Source: CAVQZA01 sp963724805 (lineage in GTDB: Bacteria; Actinomycetota; Thermoleophilia; Gaiellales; Gaiellaceae). Taken from it: a DNA stretch of 64,000 bases. The position numbers and the translations under genes were made by a program. Shown here in pieces: positions 44,585 through 52,690 of the stretch (position 1 is its first letter; every line of letters begins with the position of its first letter). The stretch spans positions 1 to 64,000 of the forward strand of contig CAVRWA010000011.1 of the NCBI GenBank assembly GCA_963724805.1, in the 5' to 3' direction. The notes below the pieces were generated by a model. It ran no database searches. It saw only the letters and a program-made list of their open reading frames with translations, and had not been told where the DNA came from.

Positions 44585-44591
44585 GTGGTGA
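44514..44591 (+). CDS. Possible 25-residue basic leader peptide coupled to DUF192
   Basis: ATG 44514 opens a short frame (MPKRGRSRRRRLIDLVFGPR plus IVLGW) whose TGA overlaps a GTG start of the DUF192 gene as GTGA. AGGGAAGGA lies ~10 nt upstream. The tight coupling is the main argument that it is translated. No family is known, and it may be chance. Confidence 0.3.
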   Translation: MPKRGRSRRRRLIDLVFGPRIVLGW

Positions 44592-44938
44592 GCATGGAGG
44601 TCGTGCTTCAGCACGTGGACGGTAGGCCGGTGTGCGAGCGCTGCGTCGTCGCGCGCTCGCCGCTTCAGAAGATGCGTGGCCTGCTCGGGCGCAGCGGCAT
44701 GGAGGAAGGGGAGGGGCTCCTGCTCGACCGCGCCTCCTCGATTCACACGGCCTTCATGCGCTTCCCGATCGACGCCGTGTTCCTGGATTCGGACCAGGTG
44801 GTGGTGAAGGTGGCAGCGGACGTTCGCCCCTGGCGAGCGTCCATGAGGCTGAGGGCCCGCGCCGTGCTCGAGCTTCCCGCCGGGGAAGCAGCACGGCGCG
44901 GGCTCTCGCCTGGGACGGCGCTGCGCTCCGCGACCTAG
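44588..44938 (+). CDS. DUF192 (UPF0127) family protein
   Basis: This small beta-rich protein (113-117 residues depending on start) has the DUF192 pattern: CVVARSPLQKMRGLLGRSGMEEGEGLLLDRASSIHTAFMRFPIDAVFLDSD, then VKVAADVRPWRA and AVLELPAGEAARRGLSPG. The family has no proven function but often lies beside Tad and archaellum loci, as here. Possible starts are GTG 44585, GTG 44588 and ATG 44594. GTG 44588 is chosen for its GTGA coupling with the small upstream frame. Confidence 0.88.
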   Translation: MSMEVVLQHVDGRPVCERCVVARSPLQKMRGLLGRSGMEEGEGLLLDRASSIHTAFMRFPIDAVFLDSDQVVVKVAADVRPWRASMRLRARAVLELPAGEAARRGLSPGTALRSAT

Positions 44939-44956
44939 GAGGAGAGGGAGGTCGGG

Positions 44957-45556
44957 ATGCGCAGGTGGAGGGTTGCCGTCGGGAAGTTCCGCAGTTTGCG
45001 CCTGAGCTCTGCCGCAGCCATCTTGTTCCTTTCGCGTCGGTCGTGTTCGTGTGCCCTCGTCCGACGCCGCACCTACCTTGGCACGCGGTCGCCGGTTCAC
45101 TCTTCCCCCAGCGGGTGGTTCATCGCCCTGGTTCACGCAACGGCCGCGCTCGGGTGTGTGCTCGCGCTCCAGGGCGGGGTTGCGAACGCCTCGGCGTGCA
45201 CGATCACGGGCACACCGGGCCCCGATTACCTGTTCGGCACCGAGGGGCGTGACGTGATGTGCGGCCTCGGCGGCGACGACACGATCCTGGGCAACGGCGG
45301 CAACGACGTGCTGGTCGGCGGCGACGGCAAGGACACGATCTCGGGAGGGCTCGGCAACGATCGCCTGGACGGCGGCCCCGGTGACGACAAGCTCGAGGGC
45401 GCAGCCGGCAGCGACGTGATTCTCGGCGGAGCCGGAAACGACAGGATCTGGGCCTACGACGGGCGGCCGGACCGCGTCGACGGCGGCGCGGGCGTCGACC
45501 AGGGCTGGTGGGACCACACTCTCGACAAGGTGCACGCGGTCGAGCAGAGCGGCTAG
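44957..45556 (+). CDS. Secreted RTX (hemolysin-type calcium-binding repeat) protein
   Basis: The 199-residue product has a hydrophobic secretion segment at about 54-78 (WFIALVHATAALGCVLALQGGVANA). About nine calcium-binding nonapeptide repeats follow (GTPGPDYLFG, GLGGDDTILGNGGNDVLVGG, GGPGDDKLEGAAGSDVILGGAGNDRIWAYDG). The ~50 residues before the signal are basic and look unconstrained. The true start is therefore probably internal, and the ATG at 44957 is only the longest reading. It would fold into a parallel beta-roll outside the cell. No type I exporter is adjacent. Confidence 0.82.
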   Translation: MRRWRVAVGKFRSLRLSSAAAILFLSRRSCSCALVRRRTYLGTRSPVHSSPSGWFIALVHATAALGCVLALQGGVANASACTITGTPGPDYLFGTEGRDVMCGLGGDDTILGNGGNDVLVGGDGKDTISGGLGNDRLDGGPGDDKLEGAAGSDVILGGAGNDRIWAYDGRPDRVDGGAGVDQGWWDHTLDKVHAVEQSG

Positions 45557-45581
45557 CGCAGAGGCGCGAGCCCGGCCTGGA

Positions 45582-45624
45582 CCAAACGAACAGGTCCCGG
45601 GGTCAGGCACCGGGACATGTTTGG
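45582..45624. repeat. Palindromic element after the RTX gene (REP-like or terminator)
   Basis: AACAGGTCCCGG (45589-45600) and CCGGGACATGTT (45610-45621) form a 12-bp inverted repeat with one mismatch around the loop GGTCAGGCA. It sits between the convergent RTX and serS genes. The core resembles short palindromes dispersed in some bacterial genomes, though no second copy is in this window. It may simply act as a terminator. Confidence 0.5.
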
Positions 45625-45643
45625 AACGGACGTGGCGCCGCGG

Positions 45644-46843
45644 TTAGCGGGAGATCCGCGCCGGAGCGCCGTAGTGCTGCAGGACCTCGGGCACCCCGCC
45701 CTGGTAGTTCTCGAGGATAGCCAGCGCGGCCCGGTCGGTGACCGCGGTGCCGTTCAGCGTATGCACGGTCTCGAGCCCGCGCTCCGAGCGGTAGCGGATC
45801 CCCAGCCTGCGGGCCTGGAAGTCGGTCGTGTTCGAGCAGGACGTGATCTCGCGGTAGCGCTTCTGCGATGGGAACCACGCCTCGATGTCGTACTTCTTGA
45901 CCGCGGGGTCGCCGAGATCGCCAGCCGCGACGTTGACGACCCGGTACGGGAGGCCGAGCGCCTGCACGAGCTCTTCCTCGATCCCGAGCATCCGCTCGTG
46001 CTCGGCTGCCGAGTCCTCCGGCTTTGTGAAGACGAACATCTCGACCTTGTTGAACTGGTGGACGCGGAACATCCCGCGCGTGTCCCTCCCCGCGGCGCCC
46101 GATTCGCGCCGGAAGCAGGTCGAGAACGCCGCGTAGCGCAGCGGCAGCTCGTCCTCCTCGAGGATCTCGCCCATGTGCAGGCCCGCGAGAGCCACTTCGG
46201 ACGTGCCGGTCAGGTACAGGTCGTCTCCGTCAAGCGCGTAGATGTTCGAGCGCTCGGTGGGGAAGAAGCCGGTGCCGTACATCGCCTCCTCACGCACGAG
46301 CACCGGCGGCAGCATCGGCGTGAAGCCGGCCTGGGTGAGCCGGTCGAGCGCGAAGCGGTAGAGCGCGAAGGCGAGCAGTGCTGTGTCCCCGAGCAGGTAG
46401 CCGAAGCGGGAACCGGAGAGCCGCGCGGCCCGCTCCATGTCGAAGCGGCCGACCTCGGTGTGCTCCTTCGGCTCGGCGAGCTGCGGCAGCTCGCCCCAGC
46501 GCCGGATCTCCTCGGCGTCCTCGTCGGTCGTCCCGTCCGGCGCGGAGGGATCGGGCGGGTTCGGAACGCGGGCGAGCGCCTCGTCGCGGACGGTCTCGGC
46601 GGCGGCGAGCTCCTCCTCGGCCGCCTTCAGCTCGTCCTTCAGCGCGGCGAGCTCCTCGAGCTGCTCCGGAGTCGGCTTTCCCTTGAGCTTCTGGCGCCCG
46701 CGCAGGTCGTCGACGCGGGGAACGAGTGCGCGCCAGCGCTCGTCGGCCTCGAGCAACTCGTCGAAGGCCTCGGCGGCGCCCTTGCGCGCCAGCGCGGCGC
46801 GGAAGCCGTCGGGGTCGCTGCGGGCCGCCTTGAGGTCGATCAC
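45644..46843 (-). CDS. serS: Seryl-tRNA synthetase
   Basis: This 399-residue class II synthetase charges tRNA-Ser and tRNA-Sec. Its N-terminal coiled-coil tRNA-binding arm covers about 27-100 (ERWRALVPRVDDLRGRQKLKG ... AAEEELAAAETVRDEALARVPN). Motif 2 is CFRRESGAAGRDTRGMFRVHQFNKVE, with TGTSEVALAGLH for the substrate loop. Motif 3 is LNGTAVTDRAALAILENYQ. The N-terminal arm is slightly shorter than in E. coli. Several tRNA-Ser genes lie in the window. Confidence 0.96.
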   Translation of the reverse strand: MIDLKAARSDPDGFRAALARKGAAEAFDELLEADERWRALVPRVDDLRGRQKLKGKPTPEQLEELAALKDELKAAEEELAAAETVRDEALARVPNPPDPSAPDGTTDEDAEEIRRWGELPQLAEPKEHTEVGRFDMERAARLSGSRFGYLLGDTALLAFALYRFALDRLTQAGFTPMLPPVLVREEAMYGTGFFPTERSNIYALDGDDLYLTGTSEVALAGLHMGEILEEDELPLRYAAFSTCFRRESGAAGRDTRGMFRVHQFNKVEMFVFTKPEDSAAEHERMLGIEEELVQALGLPYRVVNVAAGDLGDPAVKKYDIEAWFPSQKRYREITSCSNTTDFQARRLGIRYRSERGLETVHTLNGTAVTDRAALAILENYQGGVPEVLQHYGAPARISR

Positions 46844-46853
46844 GGCGTCAAGT

Positions 46854-47672
46854 CTAGGACAGGTAGCTCTCGATCATCCGAGCGACCCCGTCGTCCTCCG
46901 GGCCCGGGATCACGAGGTCGGCGCGCTCGAACAGCGAAGCGTGCGACTGCTCGACGCAGACGGCGTATCCCGCCCAGTCGAGCAGCTCGCGGTCGTTCTC
47001 GCCGTCGCCGACCGCAACCGTCTGCGCGGCCGTAAACCCGAGACGCTTTGCGAGGAAGCCGAGCCCCGAGCCCTTCGAGACGTCCGGGCTGGCGAACTCG
47101 AGGAAGTACGGCAGCGACTTCGAGATGTACATCCGGCCGCCGAAGCGCTCCAGCATCTGATCCTGGAGCACGTCGAGCGCATCCGGGTCGCCTACGGCGA
47201 CGAGCTTCGTCGGCGGCTCCGAGAGCCAGCTGCGCAGGTCGCCGACCGCCTCGAGCGGCAGGTTCTGGAAGTCGGCGTAGGCCCGCGCCCACTCGGTCAC
47301 CTCGGCCACGTAGAGGTTGTCGCCGACGTAGCAGTTGAGGCCGAAGCCCGCCTTCTCCACGGCCGCGATCGTCTCCTGCGCCAGCGCGAGCGGGATCGGG
47401 ATGTGCAGCAGGAAGCGGCCGCTCGACGGCTCTGCGACGACGGCGCCCTGGTAGCAGATCACGGGCTCGTCGAGGCCGGCCTCCTGCACGTAGGGCCGAA
47501 CCGAGCGGAACATCCGCCCGGTGACCACGATCACGTGGATCCCGCGGGCGCGTGCGGCGGCGAACGCGGCGATCGTGCGCGGGCGAAGGAGTGCATCCTG
47601 GCCGATCAGGGTCCGGTCGAGGTCGCAGGCGAAGGCCCGGACGTCGAGCGGGAAGTCGTCCGGGAGGATCAG
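46854..47672 (-). CDS. Cof-type HAD hydrolase
   Basis: The soluble HAD IIB (Cof) phosphatase has motif I AFACDLDRTLIG, motif II VIVVTGRM, a C2 cap (HIPIPLALAQETIAAVEKAGFGLNCYVGDN), and motifs III/IV with KGSGLGFLAKRLG and VAVGDGENDREL. No ATG or GTG lies near the domain start. CTG 47672, which overlaps the cytochrome c stop as CTGA, gives a 272-residue protein of normal length and is the likely coupled start. The substrate is probably a sugar phosphate or flavin-type phosphate. Confidence 0.85.
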   Translation of the reverse strand: MILPDDFPLDVRAFACDLDRTLIGQDALLRPRTIAAFAAARARGIHVIVVTGRMFRSVRPYVQEAGLDEPVICYQGAVVAEPSSGRFLLHIPIPLALAQETIAAVEKAGFGLNCYVGDNLYVAEVTEWARAYADFQNLPLEAVGDLRSWLSEPPTKLVAVGDPDALDVLQDQMLERFGGRMYISKSLPYFLEFASPDVSKGSGLGFLAKRLGFTAAQTVAVGDGENDRELLDWAGYAVCVEQSHASLFERADLVIPGPEDDGVARMIESYLS

Positions 47673-48055
47673 CCGGAGGTCGCCTGGACGACGTACGCGG
47701 CCACGTCGGCGATCTGCTGCTCGGTCAGCTGGCCCTTGAAGGAGGGCATCGGCGCTTTTCCGTAGGTGACGCGCTGGAGCACGAGCGCGAGCGGCGGCTT
47801 CTTCTCGTCGAGGTTCGGCCCGATCGTGCCGGTGGCGCCCGCGTCCGCGAGGGTGTGGCAGCTGCCGCAGCCCGCGCTCGCGAACACGGCCTTGCCCGCG
47901 GTCGGGTCGCCCTTGAGATTCGTGACCGGCTGCGCCGGGGGTGCCGCGACCTTGCCGACCACCGTCTCGGCCGTCGCGCTCACCGTTCCCTCGTAACCGC
48001 AACCTGCGGCGAGGAGCAGAAGCGGCAGGGCGAGGAGGAGGCCGACGCGCTTCAT
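47669..48055 (-). CDS. Membrane-anchored cytochrome c (lipoprotein)
   Basis: The 128-residue protein has a lipoprotein signal (VGLLLALPLLLLAAGC, lipid Cys at 19) and a single class I cytochrome c domain. The heme motif is CGSCH (about 63-67) with axial Met in YGKAPMPSFKG. Relatives carry electrons to terminal oxidases. The gene sits between an unknown membrane protein (ATGA overlap) and the HAD gene, so all three are likely co-transcribed. Confidence 0.93.
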   Translation of the reverse strand: MKRVGLLLALPLLLLAAGCGYEGTVSATAETVVGKVAAPPAQPVTNLKGDPTAGKAVFASAGCGSCHTLADAGATGTIGPNLDEKKPPLALVLQRVTYGKAPMPSFKGQLTEQQIADVAAYVVQATSG

Positions 48056-49386
48056 CGCTGGGCGAGTCTACCCCACGTCCAGACGACGGCGCACCCCAGC
48101 GCGCCGAAGCCGAAGACGTCGACCGGCGAGTCGTTCACGAGCAGCGAGACGGCCAGCGCGACGAGCAGTGCGTCGAGCGCGGCGACCCGTGGCCGGAGGA
48201 AGGCGAAGAGGACACAGGCGGCCCCGGTGAGCGCGGCAATCAGCGCCGAGTACCACGTCCTCGTGACCCCGTCCCATGAGATGCGGAGCCGGTGGCCGAG
48301 CACGCCGAGCACGTGACCGGGTCCCCCGCCGACCGCCCGGTCGACGTGGCTCGAGCCCCCGAGCGCGGCGTCGATGCCCACCAGCGCGAGCCCGAGCGCG
48401 ACCGCGAAGGCTGCGATCACCGCGACTCTGCGCACCGTCAGCGCGCGGCCCGCGAGCCGCGAGCGCAGGGTCGCGAGCCCGACCGCGAAGACGAGGATCC
48501 CGCCGCCGTCGGCCCCCGCCTTGCTCCAGGCCGCGTTCGCGAGTGTGATCGCCGCGACCGGCCAGAACCATGCGGTCGCCGCGACGAGGACCGGGGCGAG
48601 CAGCAGCGTCTCGACCTCGTTCGTGATCCCGTAGAAGCGTCCGCCGCCGTCGGGGTGCGGGCCGACGATCGCAAGCGCGTTCACCTCCGGCCACGCCGCG
48701 AGCACGATCAGATAGAGGGCGAGGAAGCCCGTGACCACGGCCGGCAGGGGAAGACGCGCGAGCACGAGCGCCCCGCCGACGGTCAGTACCGACAGCGCGG
48801 TGATGGTGGCGGCAGGCCTGGAGCCGCCGAGCGCGGAGATCAGGAGCGCTGCGGCGAGCGCGGCCGGGATCGAGAGCACCCCGGCGCGTGCGAGCCACGC
48901 CGAGCGGAAGAGCAGCGCCAGCCCGGCGAGCGCAAGTGCGGAGAACATCACGACGATCGTCCCGCCGTTTCGCGCGTCGTGAGCCTGGTGGAGCCGCCGG
49001 TCGAGCCGCGAGAGGGTAGCGCGCGGATTCGCGTCGGGCTGCGAGGAGAGGCGGTCCAGGTCACGGATCGAGACGAGACCCGGCACCCGGGTCGCGCTCG
49101 AGGTGAGGAGACCCGAGAAGCCAGGCCCGACGACGGCGATGGGATAGCGGCGGATGTTGTGCGTCCTGCCCGGCGGTGGCAGCGCGACGTAGACGTCGAC
49201 CCCGGTCGGCGGCCGCTGCTTCGCGAGCTCGGCGAGCGCGTCCTCGCGTGTGACCGTGACGCCGTGGCCCGGCACGAGCAGGCCGAGCGCGCCGCCGCGC
49301 GCCCAGGGATCGTCGACGACGTGAACAGCCGCCGCGGCCGTCGGCGCCGCTACTAGCGCGGCAATCGCGGCCGCGCTCGCTACCAT
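48052..49386 (-). CDS. Polytopic membrane protein of unknown function with N-terminal extracytoplasmic domain
   Basis: The 444-residue protein has a signal peptide (MVASAAAIAALVAAPTAAAA). An extracytoplasmic alpha/beta domain of ~130 residues follows (PWARGGALGLLVPGHGVTVTREDALAELA ... IRRYPIAVVGPGF), then about nine TM helices. A conserved-looking GGGRFYGITNEVETLLL and SKAGADGGGILV lie between helices and may be functional. I do not recognise the family. ATG 49386 starts exactly at the signal peptide. It heads the unit with cytochrome c and HAD genes and is divergent from htpX. Confidence 0.8.
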   Translation of the reverse strand: MVASAAAIAALVAAPTAAAAVHVVDDPWARGGALGLLVPGHGVTVTREDALAELAKQRPPTGVDVYVALPPPGRTHNIRRYPIAVVGPGFSGLLTSSATRVPGLVSIRDLDRLSSQPDANPRATLSRLDRRLHQAHDARNGGTIVVMFSALALAGLALLFRSAWLARAGVLSIPAALAAALLISALGGSRPAATITALSVLTVGGALVLARLPLPAVVTGFLALYLIVLAAWPEVNALAIVGPHPDGGGRFYGITNEVETLLLAPVLVAATAWFWPVAAITLANAAWSKAGADGGGILVFAVGLATLRSRLAGRALTVRRVAVIAAFAVALGLALVGIDAALGGSSHVDRAVGGGPGHVLGVLGHRLRISWDGVTRTWYSALIAALTGAACVLFAFLRPRVAALDALLVALAVSLLVNDSPVDVFGFGALGCAVVWTWGRLAQR

Positions 49387-49402
49387 TGTCCTGACCCTCG
49401 AC

Positions 49403-49416
49403 GCCTCCAAGGAGGC
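49403..49416. promoter_or_regulatory. Palindromic Shine-Dalgarno between divergent starts
   Basis: GCCTCC-AA-GGAGGC lies between two start codons only 40 bp apart. On the plus strand its AAGGAGG is the ribosome-binding site for htpX (ATG 49427). On the minus strand the same palindrome offers GGAGG ~20 nt before ATG 49386. The hairpin could also hide either Shine-Dalgarno. Confidence 0.55.
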
Positions 49417-49426
49417 TTGATTCTCG

Positions 49427-50341
49427 ATGAAACGCAAGTCGTACGGTCGGGATGCCGGGCTCACCAGCCGGATGCTCTTCACCGGGTTCCTGCTCGGGCT
49501 GCTCTACGTCGTCTTCGCCGTTGTGCTCTTCCAGGTCCTCAGCGTGGGCCTCGTGCCCATGGTCCTGATCGTCTTCGGGCTCGCCTTCTTCCAGTACTAC
49601 ACCTCCGACAAGCTCGCCCTCGCGGCCTCGGGCGCGAAGATCGTGAGCCCTGAGGAGGCGCCCGACCTGCACGCGATGGTCGAGCGGCTCTGCGCCATGG
49701 CCGACCTGCCCAAGCCGAAGGTGGCGATCGTCGATACCGAGATGCCGAACGCCTTTGCGACCGGCCGCAGCCCGAAGCACGCCGCGGTCGCGGTCACGAG
49801 CGGGCTGATGCGCCGGCTCGATTCGGAGGAGGTCGAGGGCGTGCTCGCCCACGAGCTCTCGCACATCGCCAACCGCGACGTGCTCGTGATGACGGTGGCG
49901 AGCTTCTTCGCGATGCTGGCCGGGGTGCTGACCCGCTTCGGCCTCTACGCCGGCATGTTCAGCGGCGGCAACCGGGACAACAACAACAACTCCGTGCCGG
50001 TCTGGCTGATCGTGCTCGTCGTCTCGATCCTCGTCTACATCATCAGCTGGGTGCTGATCCGGACGCTCTCCCGCTACCGCGAGTTCGCTGCCGACCGTGG
50101 CTCGGCGCTGATCACCGGCGCGCCGGAGCACCTGATGAGCGCGCTCCAGAAGATCTCGAGCCAGATTGCGGTAATCCCGGCGCAGGACCTGCGGGAGGTC
50201 TCGGCGATGAACGCGTTCTTCATCATCCCGACGAGCGTGAAGCAGAAGACGGCGGTGCTGTTCATGGACCATCCGCCGCTCGAGCAGCGCCTCGAGAAGC
50301 TCGGGGAGATCGCGCGCCAGATGGGCCGCCCGGTCTCGTAA
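49427..50341 (+). CDS. htpX: Membrane zinc metalloprotease HtpX (M48)
   Basis: The 304-residue integral membrane protease is for membrane-protein quality control. It has two N-terminal TM helices (LLGLLYVVFAVVLFQVL and GLVPMVLIVFGLAFFQYY). Catalytic HELSH lies in GVLAHELSHIANRD, with the third ligand Glu in YREFAADRGSALITG. A second TM pair lies between them. AFATGRSPKHAAVAVTSGL is typical of M48B. It precedes pspAB by 2 bp, which fits a shared envelope-stress role. Confidence 0.95.
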   Translation: MKRKSYGRDAGLTSRMLFTGFLLGLLYVVFAVVLFQVLSVGLVPMVLIVFGLAFFQYYTSDKLALAASGAKIVSPEEAPDLHAMVERLCAMADLPKPKVAIVDTEMPNAFATGRSPKHAAVAVTSGLMRRLDSEEVEGVLAHELSHIANRDVLVMTVASFFAMLAGVLTRFGLYAGMFSGGNRDNNNNSVPVWLIVLVVSILVYIISWVLIRTLSRYREFAADRGSALITGAPEHLMSALQKISSQIAVIPAQDLREVSAMNAFFIIPTSVKQKTAVLFMDHPPLEQRLEKLGEIARQMGRPVS

Positions 50342-50343
50342 CT

Positions 50344-50898
50344 GTGGGCCTGTTCGGTCGAACCAAGCTCAAGCAACCCGCCGACGAGCGCCTGTTCGCA
50401 CTCACGACCGCGGCGGTGACGCTCCAGGTCGAGCTCGGGCTCGTCTACGCGGGCAAGGCGGCGCTCGTCTTCAAGCCGCTCTCGGCGAGCGCGTTCGACG
50501 AGGTCGTGAAGGCCGCCGACGAGCTGCTCGACTCCGTCGCGCACGACTCGGGCTCGAAGATCACGCGCGAGACGGACAGCTTCGGCTACGAGTGGGTGAT
50601 CGTCGGCGACCCGGAGCTCGAGGACGCGGTTGCGGGCATCCACCTGCTCGCCTCGGAGCTCGACCAGCAGGGCTTCGGAGACAGGCTGCTCGCCGCGCTG
50701 TTCCGCTTCAAGGGCTCCGAGCACCCCGTCTACTGGGTCTACGGCTACAAGGGCGGTGCGTTCTGGCCCTTCGTCCCCGCGGGCGGGCAGGAGCGCGACA
50801 ACTCGACCGAGCTGGAGCTGAAGGCCAAGCTCGAGAAGGAGCTTCCGATCGAGGAAGACCTCTCGAAGTGGTTCGCGATGTTCGACGCGCCGCTCTAA
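50344..50898 (+). CDS. PspA-associated protein PspAB
   Basis: This 184-residue soluble protein is of the PspA-associated PspAB family: MGLFGRTKLKQPADERLFALTTAAVTL at the start, then RETDSFGYEWVIVGDPELEDAVAGIH, VYWVYGYKGGAFWPFVP and the C-terminal SKWFAMFDAPL. Its role in the Psp response is unknown. It starts 2 bp after htpX and its stop overlaps the stop of convergent pspAA by 4 bp. Confidence 0.88.
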   Translation: MGLFGRTKLKQPADERLFALTTAAVTLQVELGLVYAGKAALVFKPLSASAFDEVVKAADELLDSVAHDSGSKITRETDSFGYEWVIVGDPELEDAVAGIHLLASELDQQGFGDRLLAALFRFKGSEHPVYWVYGYKGGAFWPFVPAGGQERDNSTELELKAKLEKELPIEEDLSKWFAMFDAPL

Positions 50899-51185
50899 AC
50901 GGGCAGGTCGGGGATCAGGCCCTCCCCGGTGAGCAGCTCCTGCGCCTCTTCGAGCGTCAGGTCGGCCGGCGGCACGATCACGTCCGAGCCTGACGTCAGC
51001 TCGTCGGCAGGAAGCGGGTCGCCTTTCGCGCGCACGAGCGCCCACATCTCCTCGATGCTCGCCCTGAGCGCCTCGAGGTCGCCGGCGGTCAGCGCCGCGA
51101 GGGCACGGTCGTCCGCCGCGTTCAGCTCGTCCTGCAGCGTGTCGGGCACCACGTACTGCCCCTCGGTCATCAGCCGGACGATCAC
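50895..51185 (-). CDS. PspA-associated protein PspAA
   Basis: The 96-residue protein matches PspAA: MIVRLMTEGQYVVPDTLQDELNAADD at the N-terminus (a small strand-helix module), then LEEMWALVRAKGDPLP-type helix and VIVPPADLTLEEAQELL. GTG 51185 overlaps the PspA stop as GTGA, so it is coupled to PspA. PspAA is thought to modulate PspA in the envelope-stress response. Confidence 0.88.
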   Translation of the reverse strand: MIVRLMTEGQYVVPDTLQDELNAADDRALAALTAGDLEALRASIEEMWALVRAKGDPLPADELTSGSDVIVPPADLTLEEAQELLTGEGLIPDLPV

Positions 51186-51913
51186 GACGACAGCTCCTTC
51201 GGCTTGTCGTCGCCCTTCCCGACCTCGGCCTTGATCTTCGCCAGCTCGTCGTCGACCTGCGTCTGCGAGGACAGCGCCGCGAGCTGCCGGTCGATGTCGT
51301 CGCCGGTGGCCGTGACGTCGTCGAGCGCGCCGGAGTCGATCAGCTCGTCCATCGCACCCGCGCGCGCCTGCATCTGCTCGGTCTTGTCCTTGGCCCGCTG
51401 GATCGCGAGCCCGGTGTCGGCCATCTGCTCGCCGATCCCGGTCGCCGCCTCGCCGATCTTCACCTGGGCCTCGGCTGCCGAGTACTGGGCCTTGATCACT
51501 TCCTTCTGCGAGCGGAACGCCTCGACCCTCGCCTGGAGCTGCTCCTGCGAGGCGACCAACTTGTCCTGCTGGGCCTGAAGCTGCTGCACCTGCACGTCGA
51601 GGCCCTGCAGCTGCTGCTGGATCGCCGACTTGCGCTCGAGCGCGGTGCGCGCGAGATCCTCGCGATTCGCCGCGACGGCCTGGTGCGCCTGCCCGTCGAG
51701 CTTGACGACGCTCTGCTCGAGCTGGGCCTGCTGGAGCTGGAGGCGCTTCTTCGCGGTGACGACGTCGGCGAGGCCGCGCTTGACGTTCTGCAGCAGCTCG
51801 AGCTGCTTCTCGTACGAGTAGTCGAGAGTCTCGCCGGGATCCTCCGCCCGGTCGAGCAGCTTCGAGACCTTCGCCTTGGTGATCGCCGAGGCGCGCGAGA
51901 TCAAGCCGGCCAT
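51182..51913 (-). CDS. pspA: Phage-shock protein A (PspA/IM30, ESCRT-III-like)
   Basis: The 243-residue protein is nearly all coiled coil. The N-terminal amphipathic helix is MAGLISRASAITKAKVSKLLDRAEDPGETLDYSYEKQLE. Long heptads follow (LQGLDVQVQQLQAQQDKL). It binds stressed membrane and oligomerises like ESCRT-III. ATG 51913 with GGAGGAAGG upstream fits the family start; the frame extends further but is unconstrained. PspAA is coupled to it and PspAB/HtpX are convergent. Confidence 0.93.
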   Translation of the reverse strand: MAGLISRASAITKAKVSKLLDRAEDPGETLDYSYEKQLELLQNVKRGLADVVTAKKRLQLQQAQLEQSVVKLDGQAHQAVAANREDLARTALERKSAIQQQLQGLDVQVQQLQAQQDKLVASQEQLQARVEAFRSQKEVIKAQYSAAEAQVKIGEAATGIGEQMADTGLAIQRAKDKTEQMQARAGAMDELIDSGALDDVTATGDDIDRQLAALSSQTQVDDELAKIKAEVGKGDDKPKELSS

Positions 51914-51951
51914 CCTTCCTCCTTCTCGGGTTCCGGAGTAGCGTACCGCTC

Positions 51952-52623
51952 GTGCTGATCGTGCGGAGCATGGATCCGGGCTGGCTCTCGAACGCATACC
52001 TCGTCGCCGACGAGCCTGGCGGGACCGCGGTGTTCGTGGACTCGGGCGCGCCGCTCGAGCCGCTTTTCGCTGCGGTCGAGGAGGGAGGGCTGAACGTCAC
52101 GCACCTGCTCACCACGCACGGCCACGGCGACCACGTCGCGGGCGACGACGAGCTCGTCGCGCGGTACGGCCTCACGATCGTGAAGGGCCCGCTCGAGACG
52201 GGCGGTCTTGCCTTCGAGGCGCTCGAGACGCCTGGCCACTCGCCCGACGGCCTGGCATTCCTCGTCAACGGGACGGCGTGCTTCACCGGCGACACGCTGT
52301 TTCGCGACGCGGTCGGCGGGGGAGCCGACGTGCCCGCGATTCGCCGCTCGGTGATGGACGTCCTGATGACGCTGCCGCCCGAGACACGTGTGCTTCCCGG
52401 TCACACCGACGAGACGACGATCGGCCGCGAGTGGGAGGAGAACCCGTTCGTGCGCGTCTGGCGCGGGATCGAGCCCGAGGGCACGGAGCCCGTGCGCGTC
52501 GGCGGCGAGGCCGCGACCCTCGTGGTCTGGTCGCCCGACTACGACGGCAAGGGCAAGGCGCTCGTGCGCTTCGCCGACGGCCGCGAGGCGATCGTCGGCG
52601 GCTCGCGCGTCGAGCGCAGCTAG
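51952..52623 (+). CDS. MBL-fold metallohydrolase (glyoxalase II-like)
   Basis: The 223-residue enzyme has the beta-lactamase-fold metal motif THGHGDHVAGDD (HxHxDH), then GHSPDG, FTGDTLFRDAVGG and GHTDETTIGREWEENPFV. The last resembles the hydroxyacylglutathione-hydrolase/persulfide-dioxygenase group. GTG 51952 is the start. Divergent from pspA (38 bp between starts). Confidence 0.9.
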   Translation: MLIVRSMDPGWLSNAYLVADEPGGTAVFVDSGAPLEPLFAAVEEGGLNVTHLLTTHGHGDHVAGDDELVARYGLTIVKGPLETGGLAFEALETPGHSPDGLAFLVNGTACFTGDTLFRDAVGGGADVPAIRRSVMDVLMTLPPETRVLPGHTDETTIGREWEENPFVRVWRGIEPEGTEPVRVGGEAATLVVWSPDYDGKGKALVRFADGREAIVGGSRVERS

Positions 52624-52690
52624 CAATCCTTGTGCTCATGAGCATTTGGGATTTCGGCCTGTCCGAAAGAGACGGTACGGTCCTGCGACG

